Of a stretch of 64,000 bases of DNA, positions 21,400 to 31,150 are shown in pieces. Every line of letters starts with the position of its first letter. Position 1 is the first letter of the stretch. A program made the position numbers and the translations under genes. The notes under the pieces are model-generated. The model was not told the DNA's origin. It worked only from the letters and a program-made list of their open reading frames with translations, and did not search any database. Source of the stretch: Chryseobacterium sp. ON_d1 (GTDB lineage Bacteria; Bacteroidota; Bacteroidia; Flavobacteriales; Weeksellaceae). The stretch is from assembly GCF_006829085.1 (NCBI RefSeq), contig NZ_BJTC01000001.1, positions 628,500 through 692,499 on the forward strand. The letters are read 5' to 3'.

Positions 21400-22620
21400 A
21401 TGCGCTTCAAAAACTTATATATCCTTATCATTTCGGGATTTTTGGTTTCCTGCTCTTCCTCACAGAGTCTGGAAAAGCAGTCTTCCAAAGACCAGTGGCT
21501 CACTACCTGGGCAACAGCTCCCCAATTGGTGGAACCTAAAAACCTTGCGCCGGAACCAGGGCTTTCGGGGAACACCCTGCGTCAGATTGTGCGTGTATCT
21601 GTGGGTGGGAAAAAACTGCGGCTACGTTTCTCCAACAAATATTCCATGGATAGCCTGGAGGTAAAAGCCGTTTCTATTGCCGTGCCGTCCGATAGCAGTA
21701 ATGTGGATGCAACCAGCATCAGATCATTAACGTTTGAGAAGAAAAACAGTTTTAAAATTGCTCCCGGATCCGATATTTATTCTGATGAAGTGAACTTTAA
21801 CCTGAAGCCTAATTCGTTACTGGCTATTACAATTTCCTATACAAAAGTAACCCAATCTGTCACCGGACATCCGGGGTCAAGAACAACCTCTTTTATTGTA
21901 AAAGGTGAGCAGGCCAATGCTGCAGTATTTAAAAATCCTGTAAAAACAGATCATTGGTATTCACTTTTTAACATTGATGTAAAGACCCGTGAACCTTCGT
22001 ATGCGGTGGCTATTATGGGAAATTCCATTACAGATGGAAGAGGATCGGGAACCAACAGACAGAATCGCTGGCCGGATATTTTTTCTCAGCGGTTATTGGC
22101 TAATCCTTCTACCAGGAATATAAGTGTCCTTAATTTCGGGATTGGTGGGAATTGTGTAGTGCGTGGTGGTTTGGGTCCTACAGCATTAGACCGTTTCGAT
22201 TATAACATCCTCAATCAGCAGGGCGTAAAATGGCTGATCATTCTGGAAGGAGTGAATGATCTGGGAGGAACAGGAGATCCTGATGACGCTTCCAAAAGAA
22301 CAGAAGAACTGATTGCTGCTTACCAGGTGATGATTGATAAGGCACATGCTAACGGAATCAAAGTGTACGGAGCAACGATTCTTCCTTTTGCAAAGTCGTT
22401 CTACGACAAACCTTTCCGTATCGAGGCCTGGAAAAAAGTAAACGACTGGATCAGGAACAGCGGGAAGTTTGATGCCGTCATCGATTTTGCCAAACACATG
22501 CAAAGTGAAAATCCGGAAGTCATCTTAAACGATATGCACGATCATGATTTCCTTCACCCCAATGAAGCGGGCTACAGGAGAATGGGAGAATTTGTGGATC
22601 TGAACTTATTTAAAAATTAA
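21400..22620 (+). CDS. SGNH/GDSL-family esterase, lipoprotein
   Basis: The 406-residue protein starts with a lipoprotein signal (GFLVSCSSS, lipidated Cys near 18), so it should be membrane-anchored. SGNH blocks are clear: block I GNSITDG with S209, block II FGIGGN, block III GVNDLGG, and block V HDFLHPNEAG with D383 and H386. The first 190 residues form a beta-rich domain before the hydrolase fold. Neighbouring xylanases make a carbohydrate acetylesterase role probable, though SGNH enzymes vary widely. It starts 25 bases after GH97. Confidence 0.85.
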   Translation: MRFKNLYILIISGFLVSCSSSQSLEKQSSKDQWLTTWATAPQLVEPKNLAPEPGLSGNTLRQIVRVSVGGKKLRLRFSNKYSMDSLEVKAVSIAVPSDSSNVDATSIRSLTFEKKNSFKIAPGSDIYSDEVNFNLKPNSLLAITISYTKVTQSVTGHPGSRTTSFIVKGEQANAAVFKNPVKTDHWYSLFNIDVKTREPSYAVAIMGNSITDGRGSGTNRQNRWPDIFSQRLLANPSTRNISVLNFGIGGNCVVRGGLGPTALDRFDYNILNQQGVKWLIILEGVNDLGGTGDPDDASKRTEELIAAYQVMIDKAHANGIKVYGATILPFAKSFYDKPFRIEAWKKVNDWIRNSGKFDAVIDFAKHMQSENPEVILNDMHDHDFLHPNEAGYRRMGEFVDLNLFKN

Positions 22621-22637
22621 AATCAAAAAGATATAGT

Positions 22638-25160
22638 ATGAATTTTACAAAAAACATTTCGCTGTTTCTTACGTTGTTGTTTATATTTTTTGTAAAAGCA
22701 ACCGAACCATTTATTTCTTTTGCTAAGACAGAAAATTCGATGGTATTGAAAGAGCGCAATTCAGGTTTGATGCTTTTTTCAGACAGTGATTCGGATAAAG
22801 GAATTCTGCGGGCCGTTGCGAACCTTCAATCTGATTTTCAAAAAGTAACCGGTGTTCAGCCTCATCTTATTTCCCAAAACTCTGGCTTGAACGGAATGAT
22901 CATCATTATTGGTGAAGCAGGTAAAAGCAAGACCATTGATAATTTAATTCGTCAAAAAAAGCTGGATGGAAAAGCATTAACAGGGAAAAGGGAAAAATAT
23001 ATCATTCAGAATGTCAGTAATCCATTTCCGGGCGTTTCTGAAGCCATTGTGATTGCAGGAAGTGATAAAAGAGGAACGATTTACGGGATTTATGAAATGT
23101 CTAAGCAGATAGGTGTTTCACCATGGTATTATTGGGCAGATGTTCCGGTTGAGAAAAAAGATAATGTATACTTTAAAAAAGGAATATATACTGATGGTGA
23201 GCCTGCTGTAGAGTATCGCGGTATTTTCCTTAATGATGAAGAACCTTCATTGGGAGGCTGGGCCAGAGCAACATTTGGTGGAGTAAACAGTAAGTTTTAT
23301 GAGAATGTTTTTGAGCTGATCCTGCGCCTTAAGGGAAACTATATCTGGCCGGCAATGTGGGGGAAGGCATTCTATGACGATGATCCTCTGAGCGGACCGT
23401 TAGCCAATGAAATGGGTATTGTCATGGGAACTTCTCACCATGAGCCTATGGCTTTGGCACAAACCGACTGGCACAGGTATATCAAAAAAAATAACCTCCC
23501 TAATGTCTGGGATTATGCTAAAAATGCGGAAGTTTTACAGAAATTCTGGAAATCCGGACTGGAGAGAAGCAAAAACTGGGAAAAACTCGTAACAGTAGGA
23601 ATGCGGGGTGATGGTGATGAAGCAATGGGAGAAGGAACCAATATTGCCCTGCTCGAGAAAATTGTAAAAGATCAGCGTAAAATCATTGCAGATGTTACGG
23701 GGAGAAAAGCGGAGAAAACACCGCAGGTCTGGGCATTGTATAAAGAAGTTCAGGACTATTATGATAAAGGAATGCGGGTTCCGGATGATGTGATCCTGCT
23801 GTTCTGTGATGATAACTGGGGAAATGTAAGAAAGCTTCCGGACCTCTCAAAACCTTTGCATAAAGGCGGCTATGGAATCTATTACCATTTTGATTATGTA
23901 GGAGGTCCGAGAAATTCCAAATGGATCAACATAAGCCCTATCCAGAGAGTATGGGAACAGATGAATCTTTCCTATGAACATAAAGTAGATAAGCTTTGGG
24001 TCGTGAATGTAGGAGATTTAAAACCCATGGAGTTTCCGATCAGTTTTTTCCTGGAAATGGCCTGGAATCCGAAGCAGTTTAATGCTAAAAACCTTTTGGA
24101 ATATACTGAGAAATGGTCTGCTCAGCAGTTTGGAGAAAAACACGCCAAAGAAATTGCCAGGATGATTAATCTGTATGCCAAATACAACAGAAGAGTAACT
24201 CCTGAAACCCTTGACAGTAAAACGTACAGCCTTGAAAATTACCATGAATTTGAAACGGTCTTAAATGATTACAGAGCATTGGCCGTAGACGCCTTACGGT
24301 TAAAAGAGCAGATTCCTGCAGAATATCAGGATGCGTATTATCAGTTGGTTTTGTACCCAATTGATGCATGCAGTAATTTATACGAAATGTACTATGCGGT
24401 GGCAAAAAACAGGGAACTGGCAGCAAAAAAAGATCCTGAAGCCAATTTCTACGCAGATAAAGTGAAGACATGTTTTGAAAGAAACGCTTATCTGGATAAT
24501 CAATACAATAATGTGATTGCCGGAGGAAAATGGAAGCATATGATGGATCAGATGAGGATAGGATATAAAAGTTGGGCAGACGGAAAAGAAAATATAATGC
24601 CTGAAGTGACCTATATTTCTGACGCTGAGGTTCCCAAAGAAAAGGTATTTCAGGAGAAAAACGGCTATGTTTCCATTGAAGCAGAAAATTTTGCAAGAAT
24701 GAGCAATTCTGACCGAATCCATTGGGAAGTGATTCCTGATTTCGGAAAAACAAAATCCGGTGTGACAACCTTTCCACAGGATTTATATCCAAAAAGCGAT
24801 GAAAATATCTGGCTTGAATATGATGTCAATTTTGAATCAAAAGGGGAGTTTGAAGTCCAGTTATTATTAGCACCGACTTTAAATTTTAATCATAATAAAG
24901 GATTGCGTTACGAAATTTCTTTTGACAACGAAACTCCGCAAATTGTCAACTTCAATGGCCATTACAAAGGAGAATTGGGAAGATGGCAGTCAGAACATAT
25001 TATTAAATCCGTTACAAAACATTCGGTTCAGCAGGCTGGAAAACATACATTACGTTTCAGAGTGCTGGAACCCGGCATTGTCCTTGAAAAGATACTGATC
25101 AACACCGGAGGATTAAAACCCTCTTACCTGGGCGCTCCGGAAAGCGAAATGCTTCACTGA
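22638..25160 (+). CDS. GH115 xylan alpha-1,2-glucuronidase, secreted
   Basis: The 840-residue protein has a signal-like N-terminus (LLFIFFVKA) and the GH115 signatures GTIYGIYEMSKQIGVSPWYY, FLNDEEPSLGGWA, LKGNYIWPAMW and GTSHHEPM. The C-terminal beta-domain begins around 675 (VSIEAENFARM). GH115 enzymes are inverting and, unlike GH67, remove 4-O-methyl-glucuronic acid from internal as well as terminal xylose residues of the polymer. It follows the esterase by 18 bases. With GH67 at 49424 and the KDG/KDPG genes at the left edge, it completes a glucuronate-release route. Confidence 0.93.
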   Translation: MNFTKNISLFLTLLFIFFVKATEPFISFAKTENSMVLKERNSGLMLFSDSDSDKGILRAVANLQSDFQKVTGVQPHLISQNSGLNGMIIIIGEAGKSKTIDNLIRQKKLDGKALTGKREKYIIQNVSNPFPGVSEAIVIAGSDKRGTIYGIYEMSKQIGVSPWYYWADVPVEKKDNVYFKKGIYTDGEPAVEYRGIFLNDEEPSLGGWARATFGGVNSKFYENVFELILRLKGNYIWPAMWGKAFYDDDPLSGPLANEMGIVMGTSHHEPMALAQTDWHRYIKKNNLPNVWDYAKNAEVLQKFWKSGLERSKNWEKLVTVGMRGDGDEAMGEGTNIALLEKIVKDQRKIIADVTGRKAEKTPQVWALYKEVQDYYDKGMRVPDDVILLFCDDNWGNVRKLPDLSKPLHKGGYGIYYHFDYVGGPRNSKWINISPIQRVWEQMNLSYEHKVDKLWVVNVGDLKPMEFPISFFLEMAWNPKQFNAKNLLEYTEKWSAQQFGEKHAKEIARMINLYAKYNRRVTPETLDSKTYSLENYHEFETVLNDYRALAVDALRLKEQIPAEYQDAYYQLVLYPIDACSNLYEMYYAVAKNRELAAKKDPEANFYADKVKTCFERNAYLDNQYNNVIAGGKWKHMMDQMRIGYKSWADGKENIMPEVTYISDAEVPKEKVFQEKNGYVSIEAENFARMSNSDRIHWEVIPDFGKTKSGVTTFPQDLYPKSDENIWLEYDVNFESKGEFEVQLLLAPTLNFNHNKGLRYEISFDNETPQIVNFNGHYKGELGRWQSEHIIKSVTKHSVQQAGKHTLRFRVLEPGIVLEKILINTGGLKPSYLGAPESEMLH

Positions 25161-25428
25161 GTGACCAATACTCATCACAAACAACACTTTAATTATGAAA
25201 CACTAATCTTAATTCACATTCCAATCTGAAATACAGTTCCCTCACAGAGAATGAAGAGAAAGAACAGCGAATGATTTTGTAAGCAACTTTATTTAACAGA
25301 TCGCTGCCTGATATTATTCAGGGTATTTTCCTGACGGTTTTTGAAAATGAACCGTCTTGATGGGGAATCTATTGCCCTTACTTTAATTGTTTATGATCAA
25401 AATCACGACTATCTAAAACTAAACCATT
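25161..25428 (+). other. Intergenic region with a hairpin ahead of the GH30 gene
   Basis: This 268-base gap contains CCTGA-N6-TCAGG followed by a 7-bp stem GACGGTT/AACCGTC (25333-25356). No exact TAnnTTTG box was found. The length suggests the GH30 gene may have its own promoter or a structured leader. I could not identify either with confidence. Confidence 0.35.
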
Positions 25429-28167
25429 ATGAAAAAAATTTTAAGTCTTGTAACCATTCAGTCTATAGCTCTGTTTTGCAGCCTGATGCTGCATGGACAG
25501 CTTACAACCGTAAAAATTGATAAGAATATTCCTTATCAGAAAATAAAAGGATTCGGAGGATTTGTCTGCAGTCCCCAGTTTGCGTATAATCATATGTCTA
25601 CATCAGAGATTCAGACGCTTTGGGGAGCTTCCAGTGAAGGTGGGTATAATATTATGAGATTGTATATTCCCGAGAACAGCAGCAACTGGAGTTCTGTATT
25701 AGCTACAGCACAACTCGCCAAATCTATGGGACTTACCATTTTTGCTTCGCCCTGGACCATGCCCGCAGCCTGGAAAACCAATAACCATGTCAATGCTGTT
25801 TATACTGACGCTAACGGAGTACAACAGATCGGATATTTAAAGCCGGAAAATTATCAGGATTATGCGCTTTATCTTAACAGCTTTGTTACCTATCTCCAGA
25901 ACAATGGAGTAGATCTTGATTATATCTCCATTCAAAATGAACCGGATGAAATGGCACAGTATCAGGGATGCATCTGGACTCCTGCGCAAATTACTACCTT
26001 CATCAAGAATTACGGACAGCTTATCAATTGTAAAGTGATTGCCCCGGAAAGTGTAGGATTTACAGATAATTTTGCCAGTGCTTTGCTGGATCCTGCGGCA
26101 ATGGCCAATTTTGAAGTGTATGGCGGGCATCAATACGGGCTTATGCAGTCTACCTACAAACAATTCCAGAATTACAACAAAGAAATCTGGCAGACAGAAT
26201 ATCTGATCAACTGGAACTCTTCGTCCACCCAGCCGGCAAGAGATTTCAGCTGGAATACAGATGCATTTACCTTTGCCAGCAGTGTCAACAATGCATTATT
26301 AGGTAATGTCAATGCGTGGATTCATTATTCTGCCAAACGCTATTATGGCTTAATGGGTGACGGAACTTACGGAACTCCCGCAGGTGTAATGACCAAAAGG
26401 GGCTATATCCTTTCACATTATGCTAAATATACAACAGGAAAAACGAGAATAGAAGCCAAATGGGATGATAAAACCGGAGCTTTACAAGGGTCTTCCTATA
26501 TTTCCCAGGATGGAAATCAGATTGTTCTTATGGTCATCAACTCTTCTCAGAATGCTTATAGCCTTAAGGTTGATCTGCCTTTTTATACGACTTCAGGAAC
26601 AAAAGTACTGACCAATACGCAATCCAATATGGTGAGTACACCTATCACTATGAGTACGGCAACATTCCGTCCTACTGCTGATATCAGCCCCTCCAGTGTC
26701 ATGACTTTTGTTTTCAATAAAAGTGGTGACAGGCCTGCTTCTCTCATGACAGGCGGAGATATTCATTATAATAAAATCGAAACACAAACGGCTACCAGTA
26801 CAGCTTTTGGGACAGGATTCAATATCAGCAATACAACAGTGACGTTCTCTAATCCAAGCCCTCTTATCAGTAATAATATGACTGCGGCTAACGGATATCT
26901 TCAGCTTAATGACAGGTACAATAAGCTGATTCTGCATGTAAACAGCTATACAACGGCGGGACAAAGTTACTCAGACAATACGACTTTATATTACATCAAC
27001 AGTCAGGGCGTAACGAAATCATATAATTACGGCAAGATTAATTTTCCGCAGGGAGGAAACTTCGATATCACCTTAGATATTTCAAGACAGGTGCTTACAG
27101 ACGGATGCAAAGGAATTTTAGGACTGAGAAATTCCAATTACAGCTCTGTGCTTACGATTAATCTGGGAGATGTTTATTTCAATGTAGGAAATGAAATTGC
27201 TTCTAAATTCGGAGGAACCTACTCAGCAAGCGATAGCTATCTGATGGATGCCCTGGAAAACGGCTATTATACTTCTGTAGACTTCAGAAATGCATCAGGA
27301 GTTACATCCTCCAACAACTGGCAGCCTATGAGTGCCAACACTAACAGCATTTATTATGTGAATTCAAACGTAAGTTCATCTGCCAATAATGTGATCTCCG
27401 GTACTACATGTTCAAATCTTGTCCTTTCCGGTCAGGGTATGGATTTTCAGGTGCCGTTTAACTTTACAGCGAATACAGCTTCTTACAGCCGTACCTTTAA
27501 TGGTTATGACGTCCTTATCTTGCCATTCCAGGCTAATATACCTTCCGGTGTTACTGCTTACCTGATGTCTCCGGATGCAGGTAATATCAATTGTACTGCA
27601 ATTTCAAACGGGATCATTCCTGCAAATACTCCGGTAATCATCAATGCTACAGGAAATATTACTTTCAACGGCTCAGGAAATGTTTCCACACCCAAAGCAA
27701 TCACTGTGAATCAGATGAACGGGGTTTATCAGAGCATCAAAGTTCCGGCGAATGCTTATGTGCTGAAAGCAGAAAACGGAGTAACAGGCTTCTATAAAGT
27801 AACTGCAGGAAGCGAACCTGCAATAGGATCTTTCAAAGCATATCTTACAGAAGAAAATACTTATTCTGCCAACGTTCTTCCTTTAAACTTCGGATCGTTA
27901 AGCACCAGAAATATTTCTGCTGAAGCTAAAAAAGAGGATGTAAAAATATATCCTAATCCGGTAAAAGCAGACCTTTTCATTGATTCTGATTTGTCAGAAG
28001 CAGCTGCCACCATTTTTGACGGAAGAGGAAGTGTCATCAGGTCCGGATTGAAAATAAATCCAGGAAAAAACCATATTAACGTGGGAGATTTCCCGGCTGG
28101 TATTTACTTTATTGAGGTTACTCAAAAAAATAATATAGTCGTAAAACAAAAATTTATCAAAGAGTAA
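25429..28167 (+). CDS. GH30 glucuronoxylanase-like enzyme with T9SS sorting domain
   Basis: The 912-residue protein has a signal peptide ending LHGQ and a GH30 barrel (about 25-430) with acid/base E171 (IQNEPDE) and nucleophile E257 (WQTEYL). R304 in AKRYYGLMGDG aligns by eye with the arginine that GH30_8 xylanases use to grip glucuronic acid side chains, so appendage-dependent endoxylanase is the best guess. The middle (about 450-830) is a long region rich in Ser, Thr and Asn. The last 75 residues form a type A T9SS sorting domain (KIYPNPVKADLF, PAGIYFIEV, KQKFIKE). It is the only such domain seen in the window, so this enzyme is probably displayed or released. Confidence 0.9.
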   Translation: MKKILSLVTIQSIALFCSLMLHGQLTTVKIDKNIPYQKIKGFGGFVCSPQFAYNHMSTSEIQTLWGASSEGGYNIMRLYIPENSSNWSSVLATAQLAKSMGLTIFASPWTMPAAWKTNNHVNAVYTDANGVQQIGYLKPENYQDYALYLNSFVTYLQNNGVDLDYISIQNEPDEMAQYQGCIWTPAQITTFIKNYGQLINCKVIAPESVGFTDNFASALLDPAAMANFEVYGGHQYGLMQSTYKQFQNYNKEIWQTEYLINWNSSSTQPARDFSWNTDAFTFASSVNNALLGNVNAWIHYSAKRYYGLMGDGTYGTPAGVMTKRGYILSHYAKYTTGKTRIEAKWDDKTGALQGSSYISQDGNQIVLMVINSSQNAYSLKVDLPFYTTSGTKVLTNTQSNMVSTPITMSTATFRPTADISPSSVMTFVFNKSGDRPASLMTGGDIHYNKIETQTATSTAFGTGFNISNTTVTFSNPSPLISNNMTAANGYLQLNDRYNKLILHVNSYTTAGQSYSDNTTLYYINSQGVTKSYNYGKINFPQGGNFDITLDISRQVLTDGCKGILGLRNSNYSSVLTINLGDVYFNVGNEIASKFGGTYSASDSYLMDALENGYYTSVDFRNASGVTSSNNWQPMSANTNSIYYVNSNVSSSANNVISGTTCSNLVLSGQGMDFQVPFNFTANTASYSRTFNGYDVLILPFQANIPSGVTAYLMSPDAGNINCTAISNGIIPANTPVIINATGNITFNGSGNVSTPKAITVNQMNGVYQSIKVPANAYVLKAENGVTGFYKVTAGSEPAIGSFKAYLTEENTYSANVLPLNFGSLSTRNISAEAKKEDVKIYPNPVKADLFIDSDLSEAAATIFDGRGSVIRSGLKINPGKNHINVGDFPAGIYFIEVTQKNNIVVKQKFIKE

Positions 28168-28176
28168 ATTGAATCC

Positions 28177-28216
28177 AAAGCCATCATGAGCACTGTTTAT
28201 GGTGGCTTTATTTTTT
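28177..28216 (+). terminator. Rho-independent terminator after GH30
   Basis: An 11-bp stem (AAAGCCATCAT with ATGGTGGCTTT, one G-U pair) is followed by ATTTTTT. It lies 10 bases past the GH30 stop and separates the large debranching block from the GH3-GH51 unit. Confidence 0.8.
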
Positions 28217-28265
28217 ACAACTTAATGGATGAAAACGAAAAGTAAGTGGGATTTATCACTAATTT

Positions 28266-28308
28266 AAGTGTGTTATTTACATTTATTTAAAATAGAACGT
28301 TATATTTG
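28266..28308 (+). promoter_or_regulatory. Promoter with AraR-type operator upstream of GH3-GH51
   Basis: The operator candidate AAGTGT-N7-ACATTT (28266-28284) lies 16 bases before a Bacteroidetes -7 box TATATTTG (28301-28308). No TTG -33 element is seen; the operator occupies that place. The same arrangement and spacing recur before araB at 33170-33212. Confidence 0.65.
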
Positions 28309-28463
28309 TTTTTTAGTCATTGCTGCTCAATGATGCCGGAAATTTGTATAAAATAAGAATGAAAACATAATTATCCGTGAAAATCTGTGAAATAAGTGGT
28401 TTGAAAATGATTAATCACAAAATCAACAGTCATTTTCCGGACTTTATTGAAACCGTACTACCT

Positions 28464-31097
28464 ATGAAAAGAATTGTATTAATCCTATGTGCAACACTGA
28501 CAGCACCTTTATTTATTGCCCAGAGCCATTATAAATACCCATTCAGAAACCCGGAGCTTCCGGTTAATGAAAGAATAGAGAACCTTCTTTCTTTATTGAC
28601 CACAGAAGAAAAGATAGGAATGATGATGGATAATTCCCAGGCAGTTCCCCGTCTGGAAATTCCTGCCTACGGATGGTGGAATGAAGCACTTCACGGGGTA
28701 GCAAGAGCAGGTACAGCCACTGTTTTTCCTCAGGCAATCGGGATGGCGGCCACATGGGATGTTCCGGAGCATTTTAAAACTTTTGAAATGATTTCTGATG
28801 AAGCACGGGCAAAATACAACAGATCTTTTGATGAGGCTCTGAAAACAGGGCGGTACGAAGGACTGACCTTCTGGACACCCAATATCAATATTTTTCGTGA
28901 CCCAAGATGGGGAAGAGGCCAGGAAACCTATGGTGAAGACCCTTATCTGACCTCTGTTCTGGGCGTTGCAGCAGTAAAAGGCCTGCAGGGAAACGATCCG
29001 AAATTTTTTAAAACCCACGCCTGTGCCAAACATTTTGCAGTACACAGCGGACCGGAATGGAACCGCCACTCTTATAACGCAGAAATATCAAAAAGAGATC
29101 TGTATGAGACGTACCTTCCCGCTTTCAAAGCATTGGTTCAGGAAGGGAATGTAAGAGAAGTAATGTGTGCCTACAATGCTTTTGACGGGCAGCCATGTTG
29201 TGCAAACAATACTTTACTTACTGAAATTCTCCGTGGAAAATGGAAGTATGACGGAATGGTGGTCTCAGACTGCTGGGCACTGGCCGATTTTTTTCAGAAA
29301 AAATACCATGGCACTCATCCTGACGAAAAAACAACCGCAGCAGATGCCCTGAAACATTCCACGGATCTGGAATGCGGAGATACCTATAACAATCTGAATA
29401 AATCTCTGGCAAGCGGACTGATTACCGAAAAAGATATTGATGAGTCGATGCGCAGAATCCTGAAAGGGTGGTTTGAGCTGGGAATGCTTGATCCGAAATC
29501 TTCCGTTCACTGGAATACCATTCCTTATTCTGTAGTCGATTCTGAAGATCATAAAAAGCAGGCACTGAAAATGGCACAAAAATCAATAGTGCTGATGAAA
29601 AACGAAAAGAATATTCTGCCTCTCAGCAGAAGTATTAAAAAAATTGCCGTTATAGGACCAAATGCTGATGACGGATTGATGCAGCTGGGAAACTATAACG
29701 GAACGCCTTCTTCCATTGTAACGATTTTAGAAGGAATCAAAACCAAATTCCCGAATGCTGAAATTATCTACGAAAAAGGAAGCGAAGTAACAGATCCTTC
29801 TTCCAGAACGTCATTATACCAGAATTTTATCAGTCAGAAAAACGGCGCAAAAGGAATGAAAGTAGAGTTTTTCAATAATAATGAATTCAAAGGGCAGCCG
29901 GCCAATACTTCCGTAAATTCTACTGCCATCAGCTATAACAGCTTTGGAGGAACCCAGCTTGCACCCAATGTAGGAAGAGAAAATACCTCAGCCATCATTT
30001 CAGGGATTTTCAAAAGTACCTACACAGGAGAGGTCGTGTTTTCTGCTTCCACTTCCGATATCTATACTCTTTTCGTGGACGGAAAAGAAATCGCAACAAG
30101 AAAAGGACCTGATGCAAGACATCCTTCAGAGTTTCCTGTAAAAATGGAAAAAGGAAAAGACTACCAGATAGAACTGCGTCATACACAAAAAGGAAAATAT
30201 GTAAGCATCAGCTTTGAAGTCTACAGAAAAGACCCTGTTAATTTTGCTTCGGTGAGGGAAAAGGTGAAAAATGCAGACGTCATTGTCTTTGCAGGCGGAC
30301 TTTCTCCAAGCCTGGAAGGTGAAGAAATGATGGTGAATGCAGAAGGCTTCAAAGGAGGTGACAAAACTTCGATTGCTCTTCCTAAAGTCCAGAGGGACCT
30401 GTTGGCGGAGCTTAGAAAAACCGGAAAACCTGTTGTTTTTATTCTTTGTACAGGAAGCGCCTTGGGATTGGAACAGGATGAGAAAAATTATGATGCCCTG
30501 TTGAACGCCTGGTATGGCGGACAATCCGGAGGGACTGCAGTGGCAGATGTTTTGGCAGGGGATTATAATCCTTCGGGAAAATTACCCATTACTTTTTATA
30601 AAAACCTTGAACAGCTGGATAACGCTCTTTCAAAGACAGGCAAGCATGAGGGATTTGAAAATTATGATATGCAGGGGAGAACCTACCGTTATATGACGGA
30701 AAAACCTCTTTATCCTTTCGGGTATGGCCTGAGCTATTCAAAATTTGTTTACGGAGATTCAAAACTGAGCAAAAATACGATCAGTACCAACGAAAATGTG
30801 ACGATCACAATTCCGGTAACCAATATTTCAGAAAGGGATGGTGAAGAAGTTGTCCAGGTCTATATCAAAAGAATTAATGATACCCAGGCACCGGTAAAAA
30901 CATTAAGAGCTTTTGAAAGAGCTTTAATCAAATCTAAAGAAACAAAAAATATTCAGCTGACCCTCTCCAAAGACTCATTTGCGTTCTACAATGAAAAAGC
31001 AGATGATCTGGTTTCAAAACCTGGCGACTATACCATTTTTTATGGCGGAACTTCTGATGATGCGGGGTTAAAAAGTATTCCGCTAAAAGTAAAATAA
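28464..31097 (+). CDS. GH3 beta-xylosidase with PA14 insertion, secreted
   Basis: The frame is open from 28377, but only the ATG at 28464 gives a standard signal peptide (ending PLFIAQ), so I start there (877 residues). The GH3 nucleophile is D269 in VVSDCWAL. Substrate-site motifs include GWWNEALHGVARAG and KHFAVHSGPE, the latter typical of the beta-xylosidase/arabinosidase branch. A PA14 domain (about 460-590) is inserted in the second alpha/beta domain, and a fibronectin III-like domain ends the protein. It should release xylose from xylo-oligosaccharides. An operator-like site precedes it, and GH51 follows 53 bases later in one unit. Confidence 0.92.
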   Translation: MKRIVLILCATLTAPLFIAQSHYKYPFRNPELPVNERIENLLSLLTTEEKIGMMMDNSQAVPRLEIPAYGWWNEALHGVARAGTATVFPQAIGMAATWDVPEHFKTFEMISDEARAKYNRSFDEALKTGRYEGLTFWTPNINIFRDPRWGRGQETYGEDPYLTSVLGVAAVKGLQGNDPKFFKTHACAKHFAVHSGPEWNRHSYNAEISKRDLYETYLPAFKALVQEGNVREVMCAYNAFDGQPCCANNTLLTEILRGKWKYDGMVVSDCWALADFFQKKYHGTHPDEKTTAADALKHSTDLECGDTYNNLNKSLASGLITEKDIDESMRRILKGWFELGMLDPKSSVHWNTIPYSVVDSEDHKKQALKMAQKSIVLMKNEKNILPLSRSIKKIAVIGPNADDGLMQLGNYNGTPSSIVTILEGIKTKFPNAEIIYEKGSEVTDPSSRTSLYQNFISQKNGAKGMKVEFFNNNEFKGQPANTSVNSTAISYNSFGGTQLAPNVGRENTSAIISGIFKSTYTGEVVFSASTSDIYTLFVDGKEIATRKGPDARHPSEFPVKMEKGKDYQIELRHTQKGKYVSISFEVYRKDPVNFASVREKVKNADVIVFAGGLSPSLEGEEMMVNAEGFKGGDKTSIALPKVQRDLLAELRKTGKPVVFILCTGSALGLEQDEKNYDALLNAWYGGQSGGTAVADVLAGDYNPSGKLPITFYKNLEQLDNALSKTGKHEGFENYDMQGRTYRYMTEKPLYPFGYGLSYSKFVYGDSKLSKNTISTNENVTITIPVTNISERDGEEVVQVYIKRINDTQAPVKTLRAFERALIKSKETKNIQLTLSKDSFAFYNEKADDLVSKPGDYTIFYGGTSDDAGLKSIPLKVK

Positions 31098-31150
31098 AAA
31101 TTGATTCAGGACAAATTGAGACATGCTTTAGCTTTCAAAATATACGATCT

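Noticed and set aside
24166..24792. 208-codon - strand frame over GH115
   Set aside because: It is the longest antisense frame, but its product is low in acidic residues and high in Ser, Phe and His like a reversed AT-rich gene. GH115 is intact over the same stretch.
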